Shown here in pieces: positions 1-6,613 of a stretch of 20,528 bases of DNA. How positions within the stretch are numbered: position 1 is the stretch's first letter; the number at the start of each line of letters is the position of its first letter. Source of the DNA: Lachnoclostridium sp. UBA1241. GTDB lineage: Bacteria > Bacillota > Clostridia > Lachnospirales > Lachnospiraceae. Below the pieces are notes generated by a model. The model ran no database searches. It was not told the origin of the DNA and saw nothing but the letters and a program-made list of their open reading frames with translations. A program made the translations under genes and the position numbers. Location: contig DBWJ01000110.1 in NCBI GenBank assembly GCA_002308955.1, positions 1-20,528 of the forward strand, in the 5' to 3' direction.

Positions 1-2
1 TT

Positions 3-446
3 TATGCGGACGTAGGTCGCCTCAAGGCCTTCGGCTGCAGTGATGTTTATGCTTCCGCCGAAAATCTGCTCAAAGACGGTGCCGTGCAGGTTTGGTCGTT
101 CGGCCCCGGATTACTGAAAGACGGTGAGATTACCGTATCGGCAAGTCAGGAAGTCGGAAAAGCGAAGGCCTCCAATCCCCGCACTGCTGTTGCGCAACTT
201 GGTGAAAACCATTATCTTTTTGTTGTCAGTGACGGGCGGACCGGCGACAACGACGGCCTCACCCTGTATGAACTGGCACAGTTTCTGCAGACGCTCGGCG
301 CACAGACCGCTTATAATCTCGACGGCGGCGGGTCGTCCACCATGGTCTTTATGGGAGAGGTCATCAACCATCCCACCACAAACGGCCGAAACACATCGGA
401 AAGGAGCGTGAGTGACATTGTATGCATCGGATATCGAAAGGAATGA
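3..446 (+). CDS. Phosphodiester glycosidase family protein (NAGPA-like), 3' part
   Basis: The reading frame is open from base 3 to the TGA at 444-446, so the gene begins before the window and only about the last 147 codons are present. The C-terminal core of the NAGPA (phosphodiester glycosidase, formerly DUF2233) family is visible: a GDNDGLTLYELAQF helix, then YNLDGGGSSTM, then RSVSDIVCIGY near the end. The family is named for the enzyme that uncovers mannose-6-phosphate tags. In bacteria it is usually secreted and thought to act on phosphodiester-linked sugars in envelope polymers. The substrate here cannot be told. The stop overlaps the next gene by 35 bases in another frame, which suggests the two are co-transcribed. 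Family call is firm; function is inferred from the family. Confidence 0.85.
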   Translation, partial: YADVGRLKAFGCSDVYASAENLLKDGAVQVWSFGPGLLKDGEITVSASQEVGKAKASNPRTAVAQLGENHYLFVVSDGRTGDNDGLTLYELAQFLQTLGAQTAYNLDGGGSSTMVFMGEVINHPTTNGRNTSERSVSDIVCIGYRKE

Positions 447-849
447 TTGCTCCGGGGACCAATCCCGGGAAATGTTGCAGCTCCGCTATTTCAGAGCTGC
501 AAGGAATTATGTTCTGATTGCCCTTGCGGTGGCCGTATTCGGCGCCGTCTATGAGCATTTCAGTTTCGGCGTATACTCATACTATATGATCTATGCATTT
601 GCCGTTCCGCTTGTGTGCGGTGCTTTGCCGGCGCTTCTTCTGCCGTTCTGCAAACGGGTTCCTGCCATAAACGAATTCGCGGGAAAGCTCTGGCGTGACG
701 GAATCGCCGTGTGGACTGTCGGTTCCCTTTTTACGGGAGTCGTCCAAATCTACGGAACGGACAGCGTCTGGTCAAAGGCTTATGCCATAGCCGGCCTCGC
801 CTTATATGCAGCCTCCGCCATTGCAGCGCTGCTTCGTAGATTTTCTTAA
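412..849 (+). CDS. Small integral membrane protein, unknown function
   Basis: This 145-aa protein starts at GTG 412, supported by AAGGAG at 401-406, and overlaps the end of the glycosidase gene, so translation is probably coupled. After a polar N-terminus of about 25 residues there are about four hydrophobic stretches: YVLIALAVAVFGAVY, YMIYAFAVPLVCGALPALLLPF, a DGIAVWTVGSLFTGVV segment, and AYAIAGLALYAASAIAALL. I do not recognise a family. The last codons (RRFS, stop) lie on DNA that, on the other strand, reads as the beginning of an IS3-type transposase. The natural C-terminus may therefore have been trimmed or replaced at about 843. Coding is well supported by the start signal and protein character; function is unknown. 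Confidence 0.75.
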   Translation: MTLYASDIERNDCSGDQSREMLQLRYFRAARNYVLIALAVAVFGAVYEHFSFGVYSYYMIYAFAVPLVCGALPALLLPFCKRVPAINEFAGKLWRDGIAVWTVGSLFTGVVQIYGTDSVWSKAYAIAGLALYAASAIAALLRRFS

Positions 850-868
850 ACTCATAGCTATAGCGCAT
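843..868 (-). pseudogene. Possible N-terminal stub of an IS3-type transposase
   Basis: On the minus strand an ATG at 866-868 follows AAGGAGGG with 7 bases between, an ideal start signal. It encodes MRYSYEFKK, which resembles the opening of IS3-family OrfA transposases in Clostridia (M-x-Y-S-Y-E-F-K-x-K). After about nine codons the frame turns into the antisense of the membrane protein gene, so the similarity is lost. I infer a left-end remnant of an insertion sequence fused to this locus. The match is short and from memory; an accidental ORF cannot be excluded. Confidence 0.35.
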
Positions 869-873
869 GAAAA

Positions 874-907
874 TACCCTCCTTACCGGTTGTCCGGTAAA
901 GAGGGTA
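874..907 (-). promoter_or_regulatory. Hairpin sequestering a Shine-Dalgarno; may also terminate transcription
   Basis: TACCCTC-C-TTACCGG (874-888), loop TTGT (889-892), and CCGGTAA-A-GAGGGTA (893-907) form a 15-position stem. As minus-strand RNA the one mismatch becomes a U-G pair, so the stem is continuous in that direction only, which argues it acts on minus-strand transcripts. The 3' arm contains the whole AAGGAGG ribosome binding site of the ATG at 868. That arrangement keeps an IS transposase start closed. The hairpin also lies 44 bases beyond the stop of the 951-1931 gene and is followed by UAUUUUC, a weak U-tract, so it may serve as that gene's terminator. Confidence 0.6.
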
Positions 908-950
908 CATTTCATAACAGGTACTGCCGTTTGTTTCTTTCATGAGTAAA

Positions 951-1931
951 TCACACTTCGACTGATTCGTCATCTTCTCCCTCGTCTTCGTCGTCGAATT
1001 CGAGGTCTGCGCCTGACAGGTTGATATTCATTCCCTCGGCTGCAAGCTGAACCAGCTTGTCAAACTGACTCTTGCTTGTGATGCGCGCTCCTGCGAGATT
1101 CAGCATCCCTTTAGGGTTTCCCGCAAATTCAGCCTCCCGCTCCGCATTTAACGTCTTCGTTCTGGCTTCGCGCCACTGCTCGTAGGAGAGGTCCTCCATG
1201 TCAGCGTACGCTTCGTTATCCTTCGCGCGGAAGAAGCGCGCCACAGCGTGCTGCGAGACGATCATGATCTTCCAGTCCGTGCAGCTGTCGGTGTGGAACG
1301 GAAGCTCGAATACACGAAGCATTGTGTCCTGCTCGGTATCACGCTTGCTGATGACCGGCTTGAAACGACTCTGCCGAATGCAGTAGGTATACCGTTCATC
1401 CCAGGCCTTGCGGCGGGCCATCTCCTCGCGGATCCGCTCCGGATCGTCCTCCGCCCTGGCATCGCCGGGCACTGCATCCGGGACAGCCCGGAAAATGTTA
1501 ACCAGCGACTCTTCCTTGTTGTCATCATTGTGCCCCAGGGTCATCGCGAAACGGAATACATAATCCGTATCCGGCTCAAGCCCGTAAAGCACGGTGATAA
1601 TCTGCGTCCAATTCCAGTTCCAGTTGCCGATTTCCCAGATTTCTTCGTTCCCATTTGGCGTCGTGACAAATCCACGGAAACCTTCGTTGCTCTTGCAGTT
1701 GGTATCGAATACAAAGTCTCTTGTGTTGAAATTGATTACTTTACTCATTTTTTCATCCTCCGTAGTTTTATATACGGCCGATGCATGAGTATTCTTGAGA
1801 CGTATTTCGCGGTCACTGACATACTCTGCCCGACCGTTCTTAAGAAGCCCCTTTGCCCGTTTCGGGTAAGTGGTGCCGATTCGTCTGCCGTCTACGTCCG
1901 TCACAATAATGTTTTTTTCTATGGGTATCAT
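951..1931 (-). CDS. Hypothetical protein with RRXRR-like N-terminal segment and acidic tail
   Basis: The 326-aa frame has three parts. Residues 5-46 read NIIVTDVDGRRIG..YPKRAKGLLKNGRAEYV, a short module seen alone or fused in many Clostridia. It closely resembles the RRXRR motif at the start of IscB proteins (P-x-R-A-x-x-L-L-K-x-G-R-A). Residues 62-290 are an unrecognised soluble domain with an NWNWNW stretch, many charged residues, and a helix ending in TSKSQFDKLVQLAAEG. The last 20 residues are almost all Asp and Glu. An internal ATG at 1747, giving MSKVINF, has its own GGAGG 8 bases upstream, so a shorter 264-aa product is possible. The ATG at 1931 abuts AAGGGGG with no spacer, making the upstream start less certain. 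No HNH or RuvC nuclease motif is visible, so this is not an IscB nuclease. Confidence 0.7.
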   Translation of the reverse strand: MIPIEKNIIVTDVDGRRIGTTYPKRAKGLLKNGRAEYVSDREIRLKNTHASAVYKTTEDEKMSKVINFNTRDFVFDTNCKSNEGFRGFVTTPNGNEEIWEIGNWNWNWTQIITVLYGLEPDTDYVFRFAMTLGHNDDNKEESLVNIFRAVPDAVPGDARAEDDPERIREEMARRKAWDERYTYCIRQSRFKPVISKRDTEQDTMLRVFELPFHTDSCTDWKIMIVSQHAVARFFRAKDNEAYADMEDLSYEQWREARTKTLNAEREAEFAGNPKGMLNLAGARITSKSQFDKLVQLAAEGMNINLSGADLEFDDEDEGEDDESVEV

Positions 1932-1981
1932 CCCCCTTGCCGTTACGTGTACGCAGTCATGACCTCTGTTTTTTGTGATGG

Positions 1982-2058
1982 GTGTCGTCCCCGGACCGGT
2001 CCGCCCGGCCTGTCAAACCAATATTAGAAAAGCGGACGACACAGTGTGCCATCCGCTT
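1982..2058 (-). other. Structured leader between the Phd-like gene and the RRXRR-like gene
   Basis: The 177-base gap 1932-2108 has no convincing gene but is rich in pairing. A hairpin at 2030-2058 (AAGCGGA / TCCGCTT plus an inner ACAC-type stem with two mismatches) is followed on the minus strand by TTTTCTAATATT and probably terminates the small upstream gene. A 12-bp perfect palindrome CGGACCGGTCCG sits at 1992-2003. GTGTCGTCC at 1982-1990 is the exact complement of GGACGACAC at 2034-2042, so the 3' arm of the terminator hairpin has an alternative partner further downstream. A TTGACA hexamer (2011-2016 read on the minus strand) lacks a clear -10 box. Confidence 0.45.
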
Positions 2059-2108
2059 ACTATACTACCGAATTTTCCGGGTTTCGTCAATGGGGTTTGG
2101 AAGGGAGT

Positions 2109-2288
2109 TTACAGATTTCTTAACTTGCCAAACACTTCCTCATGAGTCATGCGCTCTGTAGTTGCCTCAGCATATGCATCGGCCTCATCCAATGCCTGTT
2201 CAATATTTTGCTTCATCCGTGAACAAGATTCCCCTTCTATATCAGCAAACTTATTTCCAAGGTCAGAAACCGGTCCAAAAGTCATCAT
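2109..2288 (-). CDS. Miniature Phd/YefM-like antitoxin, internally shortened
   Basis: This 59-aa frame begins with ATGATG at 2283-2288 after GGAGG (spacing 6 to the first ATG) and ends at TAA 2109-2111. It opens FGPVSDLGNKFADIE, as Phd-family antitoxins do (xIRPVSDLRNKFxDIE), and ends ALDEADAYAEATTERMTHEEVFGKLRNL, matching the family's C-terminal toxin-binding helix (LDEADxxAxxTxxRxTHxEVFxKLR). The middle of the usual domain, the VxLTKNGxGxMVVMSLEEY strand and helix, is missing; the halves join at about residues 19-25 in frame. No ParE, RelE or Doc-like toxin lies beside it. Known Phd proteins bind DNA with the fold that is cut here, so DNA binding may be lost while toxin binding remains. The family call is from motif memory. 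Confidence 0.6.
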   Translation of the reverse strand: MMTFGPVSDLGNKFADIEGESCSRMKQNIEQALDEADAYAEATTERMTHEEVFGKLRNL

Positions 2289-2299
2289 ATTGCACCTCC

Positions 2300-2345
2300 G
2301 TTCACAACTTCTTTGCCTATCATTATTTCATCATAATTCTGATAA
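2300..2345 (-). promoter_or_regulatory. Weak candidate promoter and TATCA/TGATA repeats upstream of the Phd-like gene
   Basis: Read on the minus strand, TTGACT is followed by an AT-rich stretch with TATGAT and AATAATGATA, but the spacing (12 bases to TATGAT, 17 to TGAAAT) is not clean. TGATA and TATCA repeats occur around it, as antitoxin operators often show. This is only suggestive. Confidence 0.25.
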
Positions 2346-2364
2346 CCAGTCAAGTCGAAATGTA

Positions 2365-2808
2365 TCATAGATTCCCATCAATGCAATACATATCGTTAAC
2401 ATCCAGGAACCCGCGCATACGTGTTATGATTTCGGAGTAAAACTCTTTCTCCGGTTCCGAAGCGTTCTCCGCGCACCTGGTTATCGCCTCGATTGCCCGA
2501 ATCCAGTCCTCTCTGCCGAAGAAATTCGGAGCGCATATATCAAAGTATTCCTGAAGCCCCCATCCTCTCGGATTCGGATCCATCACCGGGAAGACGGATG
2601 CGATCGGTTTCACAAGAAGTTTATCGTAGTCCGTCTTATACACCCTGAAACTGTCATAGCAATCGGGAATCTCAGGATCCGGCGGAAAATGCATGGGTTG
2701 AAACTCTAAATAGATTTTCTCCTCATCATCCGCGTTCAGGAGAATATCAACAACCTTATACCGCGCCGTATCTTCCGGATGATTCATCCATTCCTTAAAT
2801 CTAAGCAT
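2365..2808 (-). CDS. Hypothetical soluble protein, about 147 aa
   Basis: I do not recognise a family. The protein is soluble, acidic, and rich in aromatic residues, with YLEFQPMHFPPDPEIPDCYDSFRVYKTDYDK in the centre (no signal peptide or membrane segment) and a C-terminal helical part ending MRGFLDVNDMYCIDGNL. Size and composition resemble small immunity or SMI1-like proteins, but no diagnostic motif is present. Two starts are possible: GTG at 2823, overlapping the stop of the upstream acetyltransferase gene with AAGGAG only 3 bases away, or ATG at 2808 with AGGGG 5 bases upstream. The ATG was chosen for better spacing. It is the last gene of the tightly packed minus-strand run that starts at 11108. 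Confidence 0.7.
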   Translation of the reverse strand: MLRFKEWMNHPEDTARYKVVDILLNADDEEKIYLEFQPMHFPPDPEIPDCYDSFRVYKTDYDKLLVKPIASVFPVMDPNPRGWGLQEYFDICAPNFFGREDWIRAIEAITRCAENASEPEKEFYSEIITRMRGFLDVNDMYCIDGNL

Positions 2809-2819
2809 CTTGTCCCCTC

Positions 2820-3344
2820 TCACTTTCTCCTTACATACACCATCATCCCGTTCCCGTACGGGTCGTCCTCTGCGCCGAATTCCTCCCGCAGGAAGGTGTA
2901 GCCGCCCTTTTCAAGCACCCTGGCGGAGGCGCCGTTCCCGTGGACGACACGCCCGTAACTGACGGAGGCGTCGAATTTGTCGAAAGAGAATTCCGTCATG
3001 GCTTTGAGGACTTCGGTGGCAAGGCCTCGGCCGCTGTACCGGTCGCAAATCTGATACCCGATCTCGACCGCGTCCGGCTCGCCTTCCACCTCGCTCACGC
3101 CCGTGTCGCCGATCAGCTCGCCGGTCTCCTTGAGCTGCACGGCGAGGACGTATGGCAGCCGCTCCCCGTCCACGCAATCCCGAAAGAACTCAATCGCCCC
3201 GGCAGCTTCACTAAGGTCCGCATAGCACTCGTTCGGGAACCACTTCCTCACCTTTTCTTCCGCGTGGTTCGCGTATAATTGTTCCGCATCTTCCGCCTCC
3301 AGCTCCCGGACCAGAAGATGCTCCGTTTCAAAGAAAACCTTCAT
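2820..3344 (-). CDS. GNAT family N-acetyltransferase (RimJ/RimL-like)
   Basis: The 174-aa protein opens FFETEHLLVRELEAEDAEQLY, as RimJ/RimL-type acetyltransferases do. It carries the acetyl-CoA loop RYSGRGLATEVLKAM (R/Q-x-x-G-x-G/A) at about residues 102-116, and HGNGASARVLEKGGYTFL, the usual N-x-x-S-x-x-x-x-x-K-x-G-F/Y segment. Such enzymes move an acetyl group from acetyl-CoA to a protein N-terminus or small amine; the substrate cannot be read from sequence. The ribosome binding site (GAGGTGAGGG) overlaps the stop of the large upstream surface-protein gene, with a 4-base gap, so the two are probably translated from one mRNA. Length and motifs are complete. Confidence 0.9.
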   Translation of the reverse strand: MKVFFETEHLLVRELEAEDAEQLYANHAEEKVRKWFPNECYADLSEAAGAIEFFRDCVDGERLPYVLAVQLKETGELIGDTGVSEVEGEPDAVEIGYQICDRYSGRGLATEVLKAMTEFSFDKFDASVSYGRVVHGNGASARVLEKGGYTFLREEFGAEDDPYGNGMMVYVRRK

Positions 3345-3348
3345 TCCC

Positions 3349-6300
3349 TCACCTCAATTTTCTTCTTCGGCACATTGCAATCCCTGCCGCGCCGGCAAAT
3401 GTAACGATCATAGCCACAGCAAGCGGTACAACCGGAAGCGCATCACCGGTGACGGGAGTTGCAGGAGCTACCGATTTCGCCGGCTCCTTGATAATCAACT
3501 TCACTTCCGCCTTACCATCGACAAATACAACCGTAATCGTATGCGTGCCGACGGAAAGCGTCTTCAGCAGCGACTCTTCAAGGGTGATAATTGTACTTCC
3601 CTGCCTTGCAGGCACGTCTTTCTTTTCGCCGTCAACCAGCGTTTCCACATAACTCGGGAAGCACAGTTCATCATGCTCACTGCGCTTAACGGTCTTCTCA
3701 ATCGGGCCGTCTCCCTCCGCCCATTCGATGACATTTCCGTCAGGGGAGTCGTACTTGATTTCGTTCCCGCTCGGGTTTTCGTTCGCATTCCCGTTCACGT
3801 TTTCGCTCGTGTTTCCGTCGGTCTTGCCGGGTGTAGAAGTATCGGGTGTCGTATCGGGATTGGTTACTCCGGGCGTTGTCGTGCCGGAATCGGTTGTTCC
3901 GGGATCTGTCGTGCTGGGGTCGTTCGCTCCGGGTGTCGTCGTACCGGGGTCCGTCGTTCCCGGGTCCTTCGTTCCGGGATCTGTCGTTCCCAGGTCGGTC
4001 GTTCCCGGGTCGGTCGTTCCCGGGTCCGTCGTTCCCGGGTCTGTTGTTCCCGGATCAGTCGTACCGGGGTCTGTTGTCCCCGGGTCTGTTGTCGACGGTT
4101 CTATCTTTGTTTTCTTGAACACCGGCTCGTATATCGTGATGGTTCCGTCCGTCGTGCCGTTATCCCAATCGTCAAATGCATATGTGTAATCCGTGTCCGC
4201 AGCCTTCGTCGGAACCTTGTCTGTCATCGGAACGACTCCGCCTTTTATGTAGGTCTTGCGGTCGAGTTCCTTGCCGTCACCATTCAGCCAGACAACCGTA
4301 CACATTTCCGCGTCATCCTGCGTTATACCGGATTCCGCGACGGTCACTTCTGTCCCTTCTGATGCAAGAACAGTTCCCGCTGCCTTTACCCGGACATAAT
4401 ATGTACCATTGGCAAGGCCTGCTACCGTCTGGCCGCCACATGGCGTCCAATCCGTATCCCCGGCCTTTCTGTATTCCATTGCATCGGTGGTTCCGGTGAT
4501 TGTTCCGTTATTGTTGGAAGCATTCGTACAGTCAGTCTTCGAAAGCCCTTCAGGAGCCTGAGCCTTTGTCAAATCTATCTTCTGCGTATCGCTTTCCAAC
4601 GTCGTCGTGCCGTTGCCAAGCTTCACAATGGAAAGGGTTCCTTCCGATAATCCTGATGCGAATTCAATGTTTCCGTTTGAATCTGCGACATCCTTGGGAG
4701 ATAGTCCGTCGTCGACGTAGCTCCCATTGACTTGATAATTCGCACCCGGCGTAAGCCCTGACAGTATTCCGCTGTCCGCTCCTGTCGCGGTAAATGTGGC
4801 ATCAGGTGTAGCTTCCTTAGGCTTTCTGAGCGTAAAAACACTGAAAGGACTGCCGTAGTCGCTGCATCCAGCGCCATTCTGCTCTTCATTAAAGATCTTA
4901 AGCGTATACTGTTTATTTGCTATATCCAGATTCTGAGGAAGCGTCAGTTCCCATGTCCCGGATGATGCTGTAGGCTTCATACTCGCATAGCCGATTACCT
5001 TTCCATAACTATTGCAGAGCACGGCAGAAATATACCTGTTCTTTATGTCTTCGGTATCCGTTACGGCGTTTTCATAACTGACCCGAAGCGTGTCCCCGGG
5101 CATAACCCCAATTCTGCCTTGCTCGTTATCCGGACTATTAATGGTGGCTTTAAAATCCTTATATGTATCATCCAACAGGGTAATCTTCCGTAGTCTCCCA
5201 TCGTGCTCATAATTCTCGGTGGAACCGAAACTGCTTTCATCCGTAGGAGCAGCGTTTTTGACTTCGACCTCAGCGGATGTAAAAAGAACTGCGTTCAGAT
5301 CCAAAACGAAAGCGGGGCGCGCACCTATGAAATAATTTAAACCATAATATTCAAGATAATACCAAGGATTTACATTACGCTCCATAATGGCATATTTACC
5401 GTCCGCATTCACATGAGGAAATCCATCATTCTCAGATATATGCTGGTTAAAACTAAACCTCAGATACCACCTTTCAATTCCAGATGTATAAAACTTTCTA
5501 TCTTCATTATCGGCAAAATAAGTCTTTGCCTCAAGCCAACTGATAAGAAAAACCTTGTTCTCCTCAAGCGCTGCAGTTTCAGGAGAATCCTTTTCTTTTG
5601 AAGTAGAACAAACAGCCGCCCTATCAGCATCAGATAGTCCATCATATAATTCGTCACAATATCTCAAAATACGCGGATAAAGTAAAAATGGGTAATTATA
5701 CTCATATTCTTTACCCACCGTCATTTCCTGGTCATATATCAAAAGTACTTTATCTTCACTTGCCCCTATCTTCCGCCAGCATATACCGCCGAACCAGTAT
5801 TGTTCAATCTCATTCTTATCCCATACCATCACCGGAGGGATATCACTTATACGCGACTGTCCCCATACGGAATATAAATCCATATGTTCCATCTTCTGTT
5901 TTGACTCACCTGGGATTTCGTCACCGGGGTGGTATTTTAACTCTCCTCCTTTGGTCTCTGACCAGCCAAGGAGATAATGATACGGACATCCAAAAACCTC
6001 ATCCAGAGCCCCTTCCGAATAACCACCTCCGGATTCATATATCTCATCATTATACGTGTTATGATAAGTAATATAGGGAGCCCTTTTCCAAGTGACAGGA
6101 TATAATGTCATTCCATTCTGAATGCAACTCGGATCGACATGAAAATACGGTTCCTTACTCGTATAGACAGGGGCTCCACCCGCGCTCGTTGCCCATTCGA
6201 CAACCTCAATATTATAATAACTCACATCCTTAGGACTTATTTCCAATCCGGTTAGTAAAGGATCATCAAAATCCTTTACATATACTTCTATTGAATAAGT

Positions 6301-6582
6301 ATCTTCGAATGGTATATATCGCGCCTCTTTATCGACATAGATTCTATTCCCTTCGACGGTATAAAATTCCTTATTGTCTTCGTCATATTCCACAGGAAAA
6401 TAATAACCGGCAAGGCGTCCTGCGGCTTCAGATGCCTTGACATATTCAAATTGCCAACAAACATTAAATGTATAATGTGCAATGTACTCTTCCGCCTTCG
6501 CAGGCCGCACGGAAGCAGCCGGAAGCATCGCCACCAGCATCACCGCCGCTATGAATAATGCAATAAACCTCTTTCTACCCAT
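3349..6582 (-). CDS. Large secreted, probably wall-anchored surface protein with DUF6273-like domain
   Basis: This 1077-aa protein starts at ATG 6582 with AGAGGTG upstream. Residues 1-30 are a signal peptide ending PAKA. A GWSETKGGELKYHPGDEI...LYSVW segment (about 205-240) resembles Listeria-Bacteroides repeats. Residues 255-440 resemble DUF6273 (GGICWRKIG, LISWLEAKTYF, RWYLR, IGARPAFVLDLN), followed by its usual partner domain ending YTLKIFNEEQNG. Two Ig-like segments and a WLNGDG module follow. Residues 828-913 are a TTDPG low-complexity spacer of about 16 units. The C-terminus has an X2-like module (about 945-1040), TPVTGD, a hydrophobic stretch, and RRRKLR, the layout of a sortase signal with a non-LPXTG motif. 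It likely stands on the cell surface and binds an unknown ligand. No catalytic motif was recognised. Bases 5300-6500 are visibly AT-richer than the neighbours. Confidence 0.85.
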   Translation of the reverse strand: MGRKRFIALFIAAVMLVAMLPAASVRPAKAEEYIAHYTFNVCWQFEYVKASEAAGRLAGYYFPVEYDEDNKEFYTVEGNRIYVDKEARYIPFEDTYSIEVYVKDFDDPLLTGLEISPKDVSYYNIEVVEWATSAGGAPVYTSKEPYFHVDPSCIQNGMTLYPVTWKRAPYITYHNTYNDEIYESGGGYSEGALDEVFGCPYHYLLGWSETKGGELKYHPGDEIPGESKQKMEHMDLYSVWGQSRISDIPPVMVWDKNEIEQYWFGGICWRKIGASEDKVLLIYDQEMTVGKEYEYNYPFLLYPRILRYCDELYDGLSDADRAAVCSTSKEKDSPETAALEENKVFLISWLEAKTYFADNEDRKFYTSGIERWYLRFSFNQHISENDGFPHVNADGKYAIMERNVNPWYYLEYYGLNYFIGARPAFVLDLNAVLFTSAEVEVKNAAPTDESSFGSTENYEHDGRLRKITLLDDTYKDFKATINSPDNEQGRIGVMPGDTLRVSYENAVTDTEDIKNRYISAVLCNSYGKVIGYASMKPTASSGTWELTLPQNLDIANKQYTLKIFNEEQNGAGCSDYGSPFSVFTLRKPKEATPDATFTATGADSGILSGLTPGANYQVNGSYVDDGLSPKDVADSNGNIEFASGLSEGTLSIVKLGNGTTTLESDTQKIDLTKAQAPEGLSKTDCTNASNNNGTITGTTDAMEYRKAGDTDWTPCGGQTVAGLANGTYYVRVKAAGTVLASEGTEVTVAESGITQDDAEMCTVVWLNGDGKELDRKTYIKGGVVPMTDKVPTKAADTDYTYAFDDWDNGTTDGTITIYEPVFKKTKIEPSTTDPGTTDPGTTDPGTTDPGTTDPGTTDPGTTDLGTTDPGTKDPGTTDPGTTTPGANDPSTTDPGTTDSGTTTPGVTNPDTTPDTSTPGKTDGNTSENVNGNANENPSGNEIKYDSPDGNVIEWAEGDGPIEKTVKRSEHDELCFPSYVETLVDGEKKDVPARQGSTIITLEESLLKTLSVGTHTITVVFVDGKAEVKLIIKEPAKSVAPATPVTGDALPVVPLAVAMIVTFAGAAGIAMCRRRKLR
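3842..4098 (-). repeat. Tandem 15-bp repeat coding TTDPG
   Basis: About 16 imperfect copies of a 15-bp unit (for example GTCGTTCCCGGGTCC on the plus strand) encode Thr-Thr-Asp-Pro-Gly and variants. The best-conserved copies are at 3990-4098, and the array decays toward 3842 into TTTPG, NDPS and TNPD. Such spacers stretch across the cell wall in surface proteins. Unit identity at the DNA level predicts length variation between strains. Confidence 0.9.
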
Positions 6583-6613
6583 CCCTGTTCACCTCTTTAA
6601 ACGTGTCCGTTCC

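Noticed and set aside
951..1931. IscB/OMEGA nuclease system
   Set aside because: Only the N-terminal RRXRR-like pattern is present; no HNH or RuvC residues occur, so it is not an RNA-guided nuclease.
1248..2027. 259-codon plus-strand open frame
   Set aside because: It mirrors the 951-1931 gene, lacks a ribosome binding site and runs through the noncoding leader.
3728..4189. Plus-strand frame with VVPGSVVPGS repeats resembling a repetitive surface protein
   Set aside because: It is the complement of the TTDPG repeat in the real minus-strand gene, with no ribosome binding site or signal peptide of its own.
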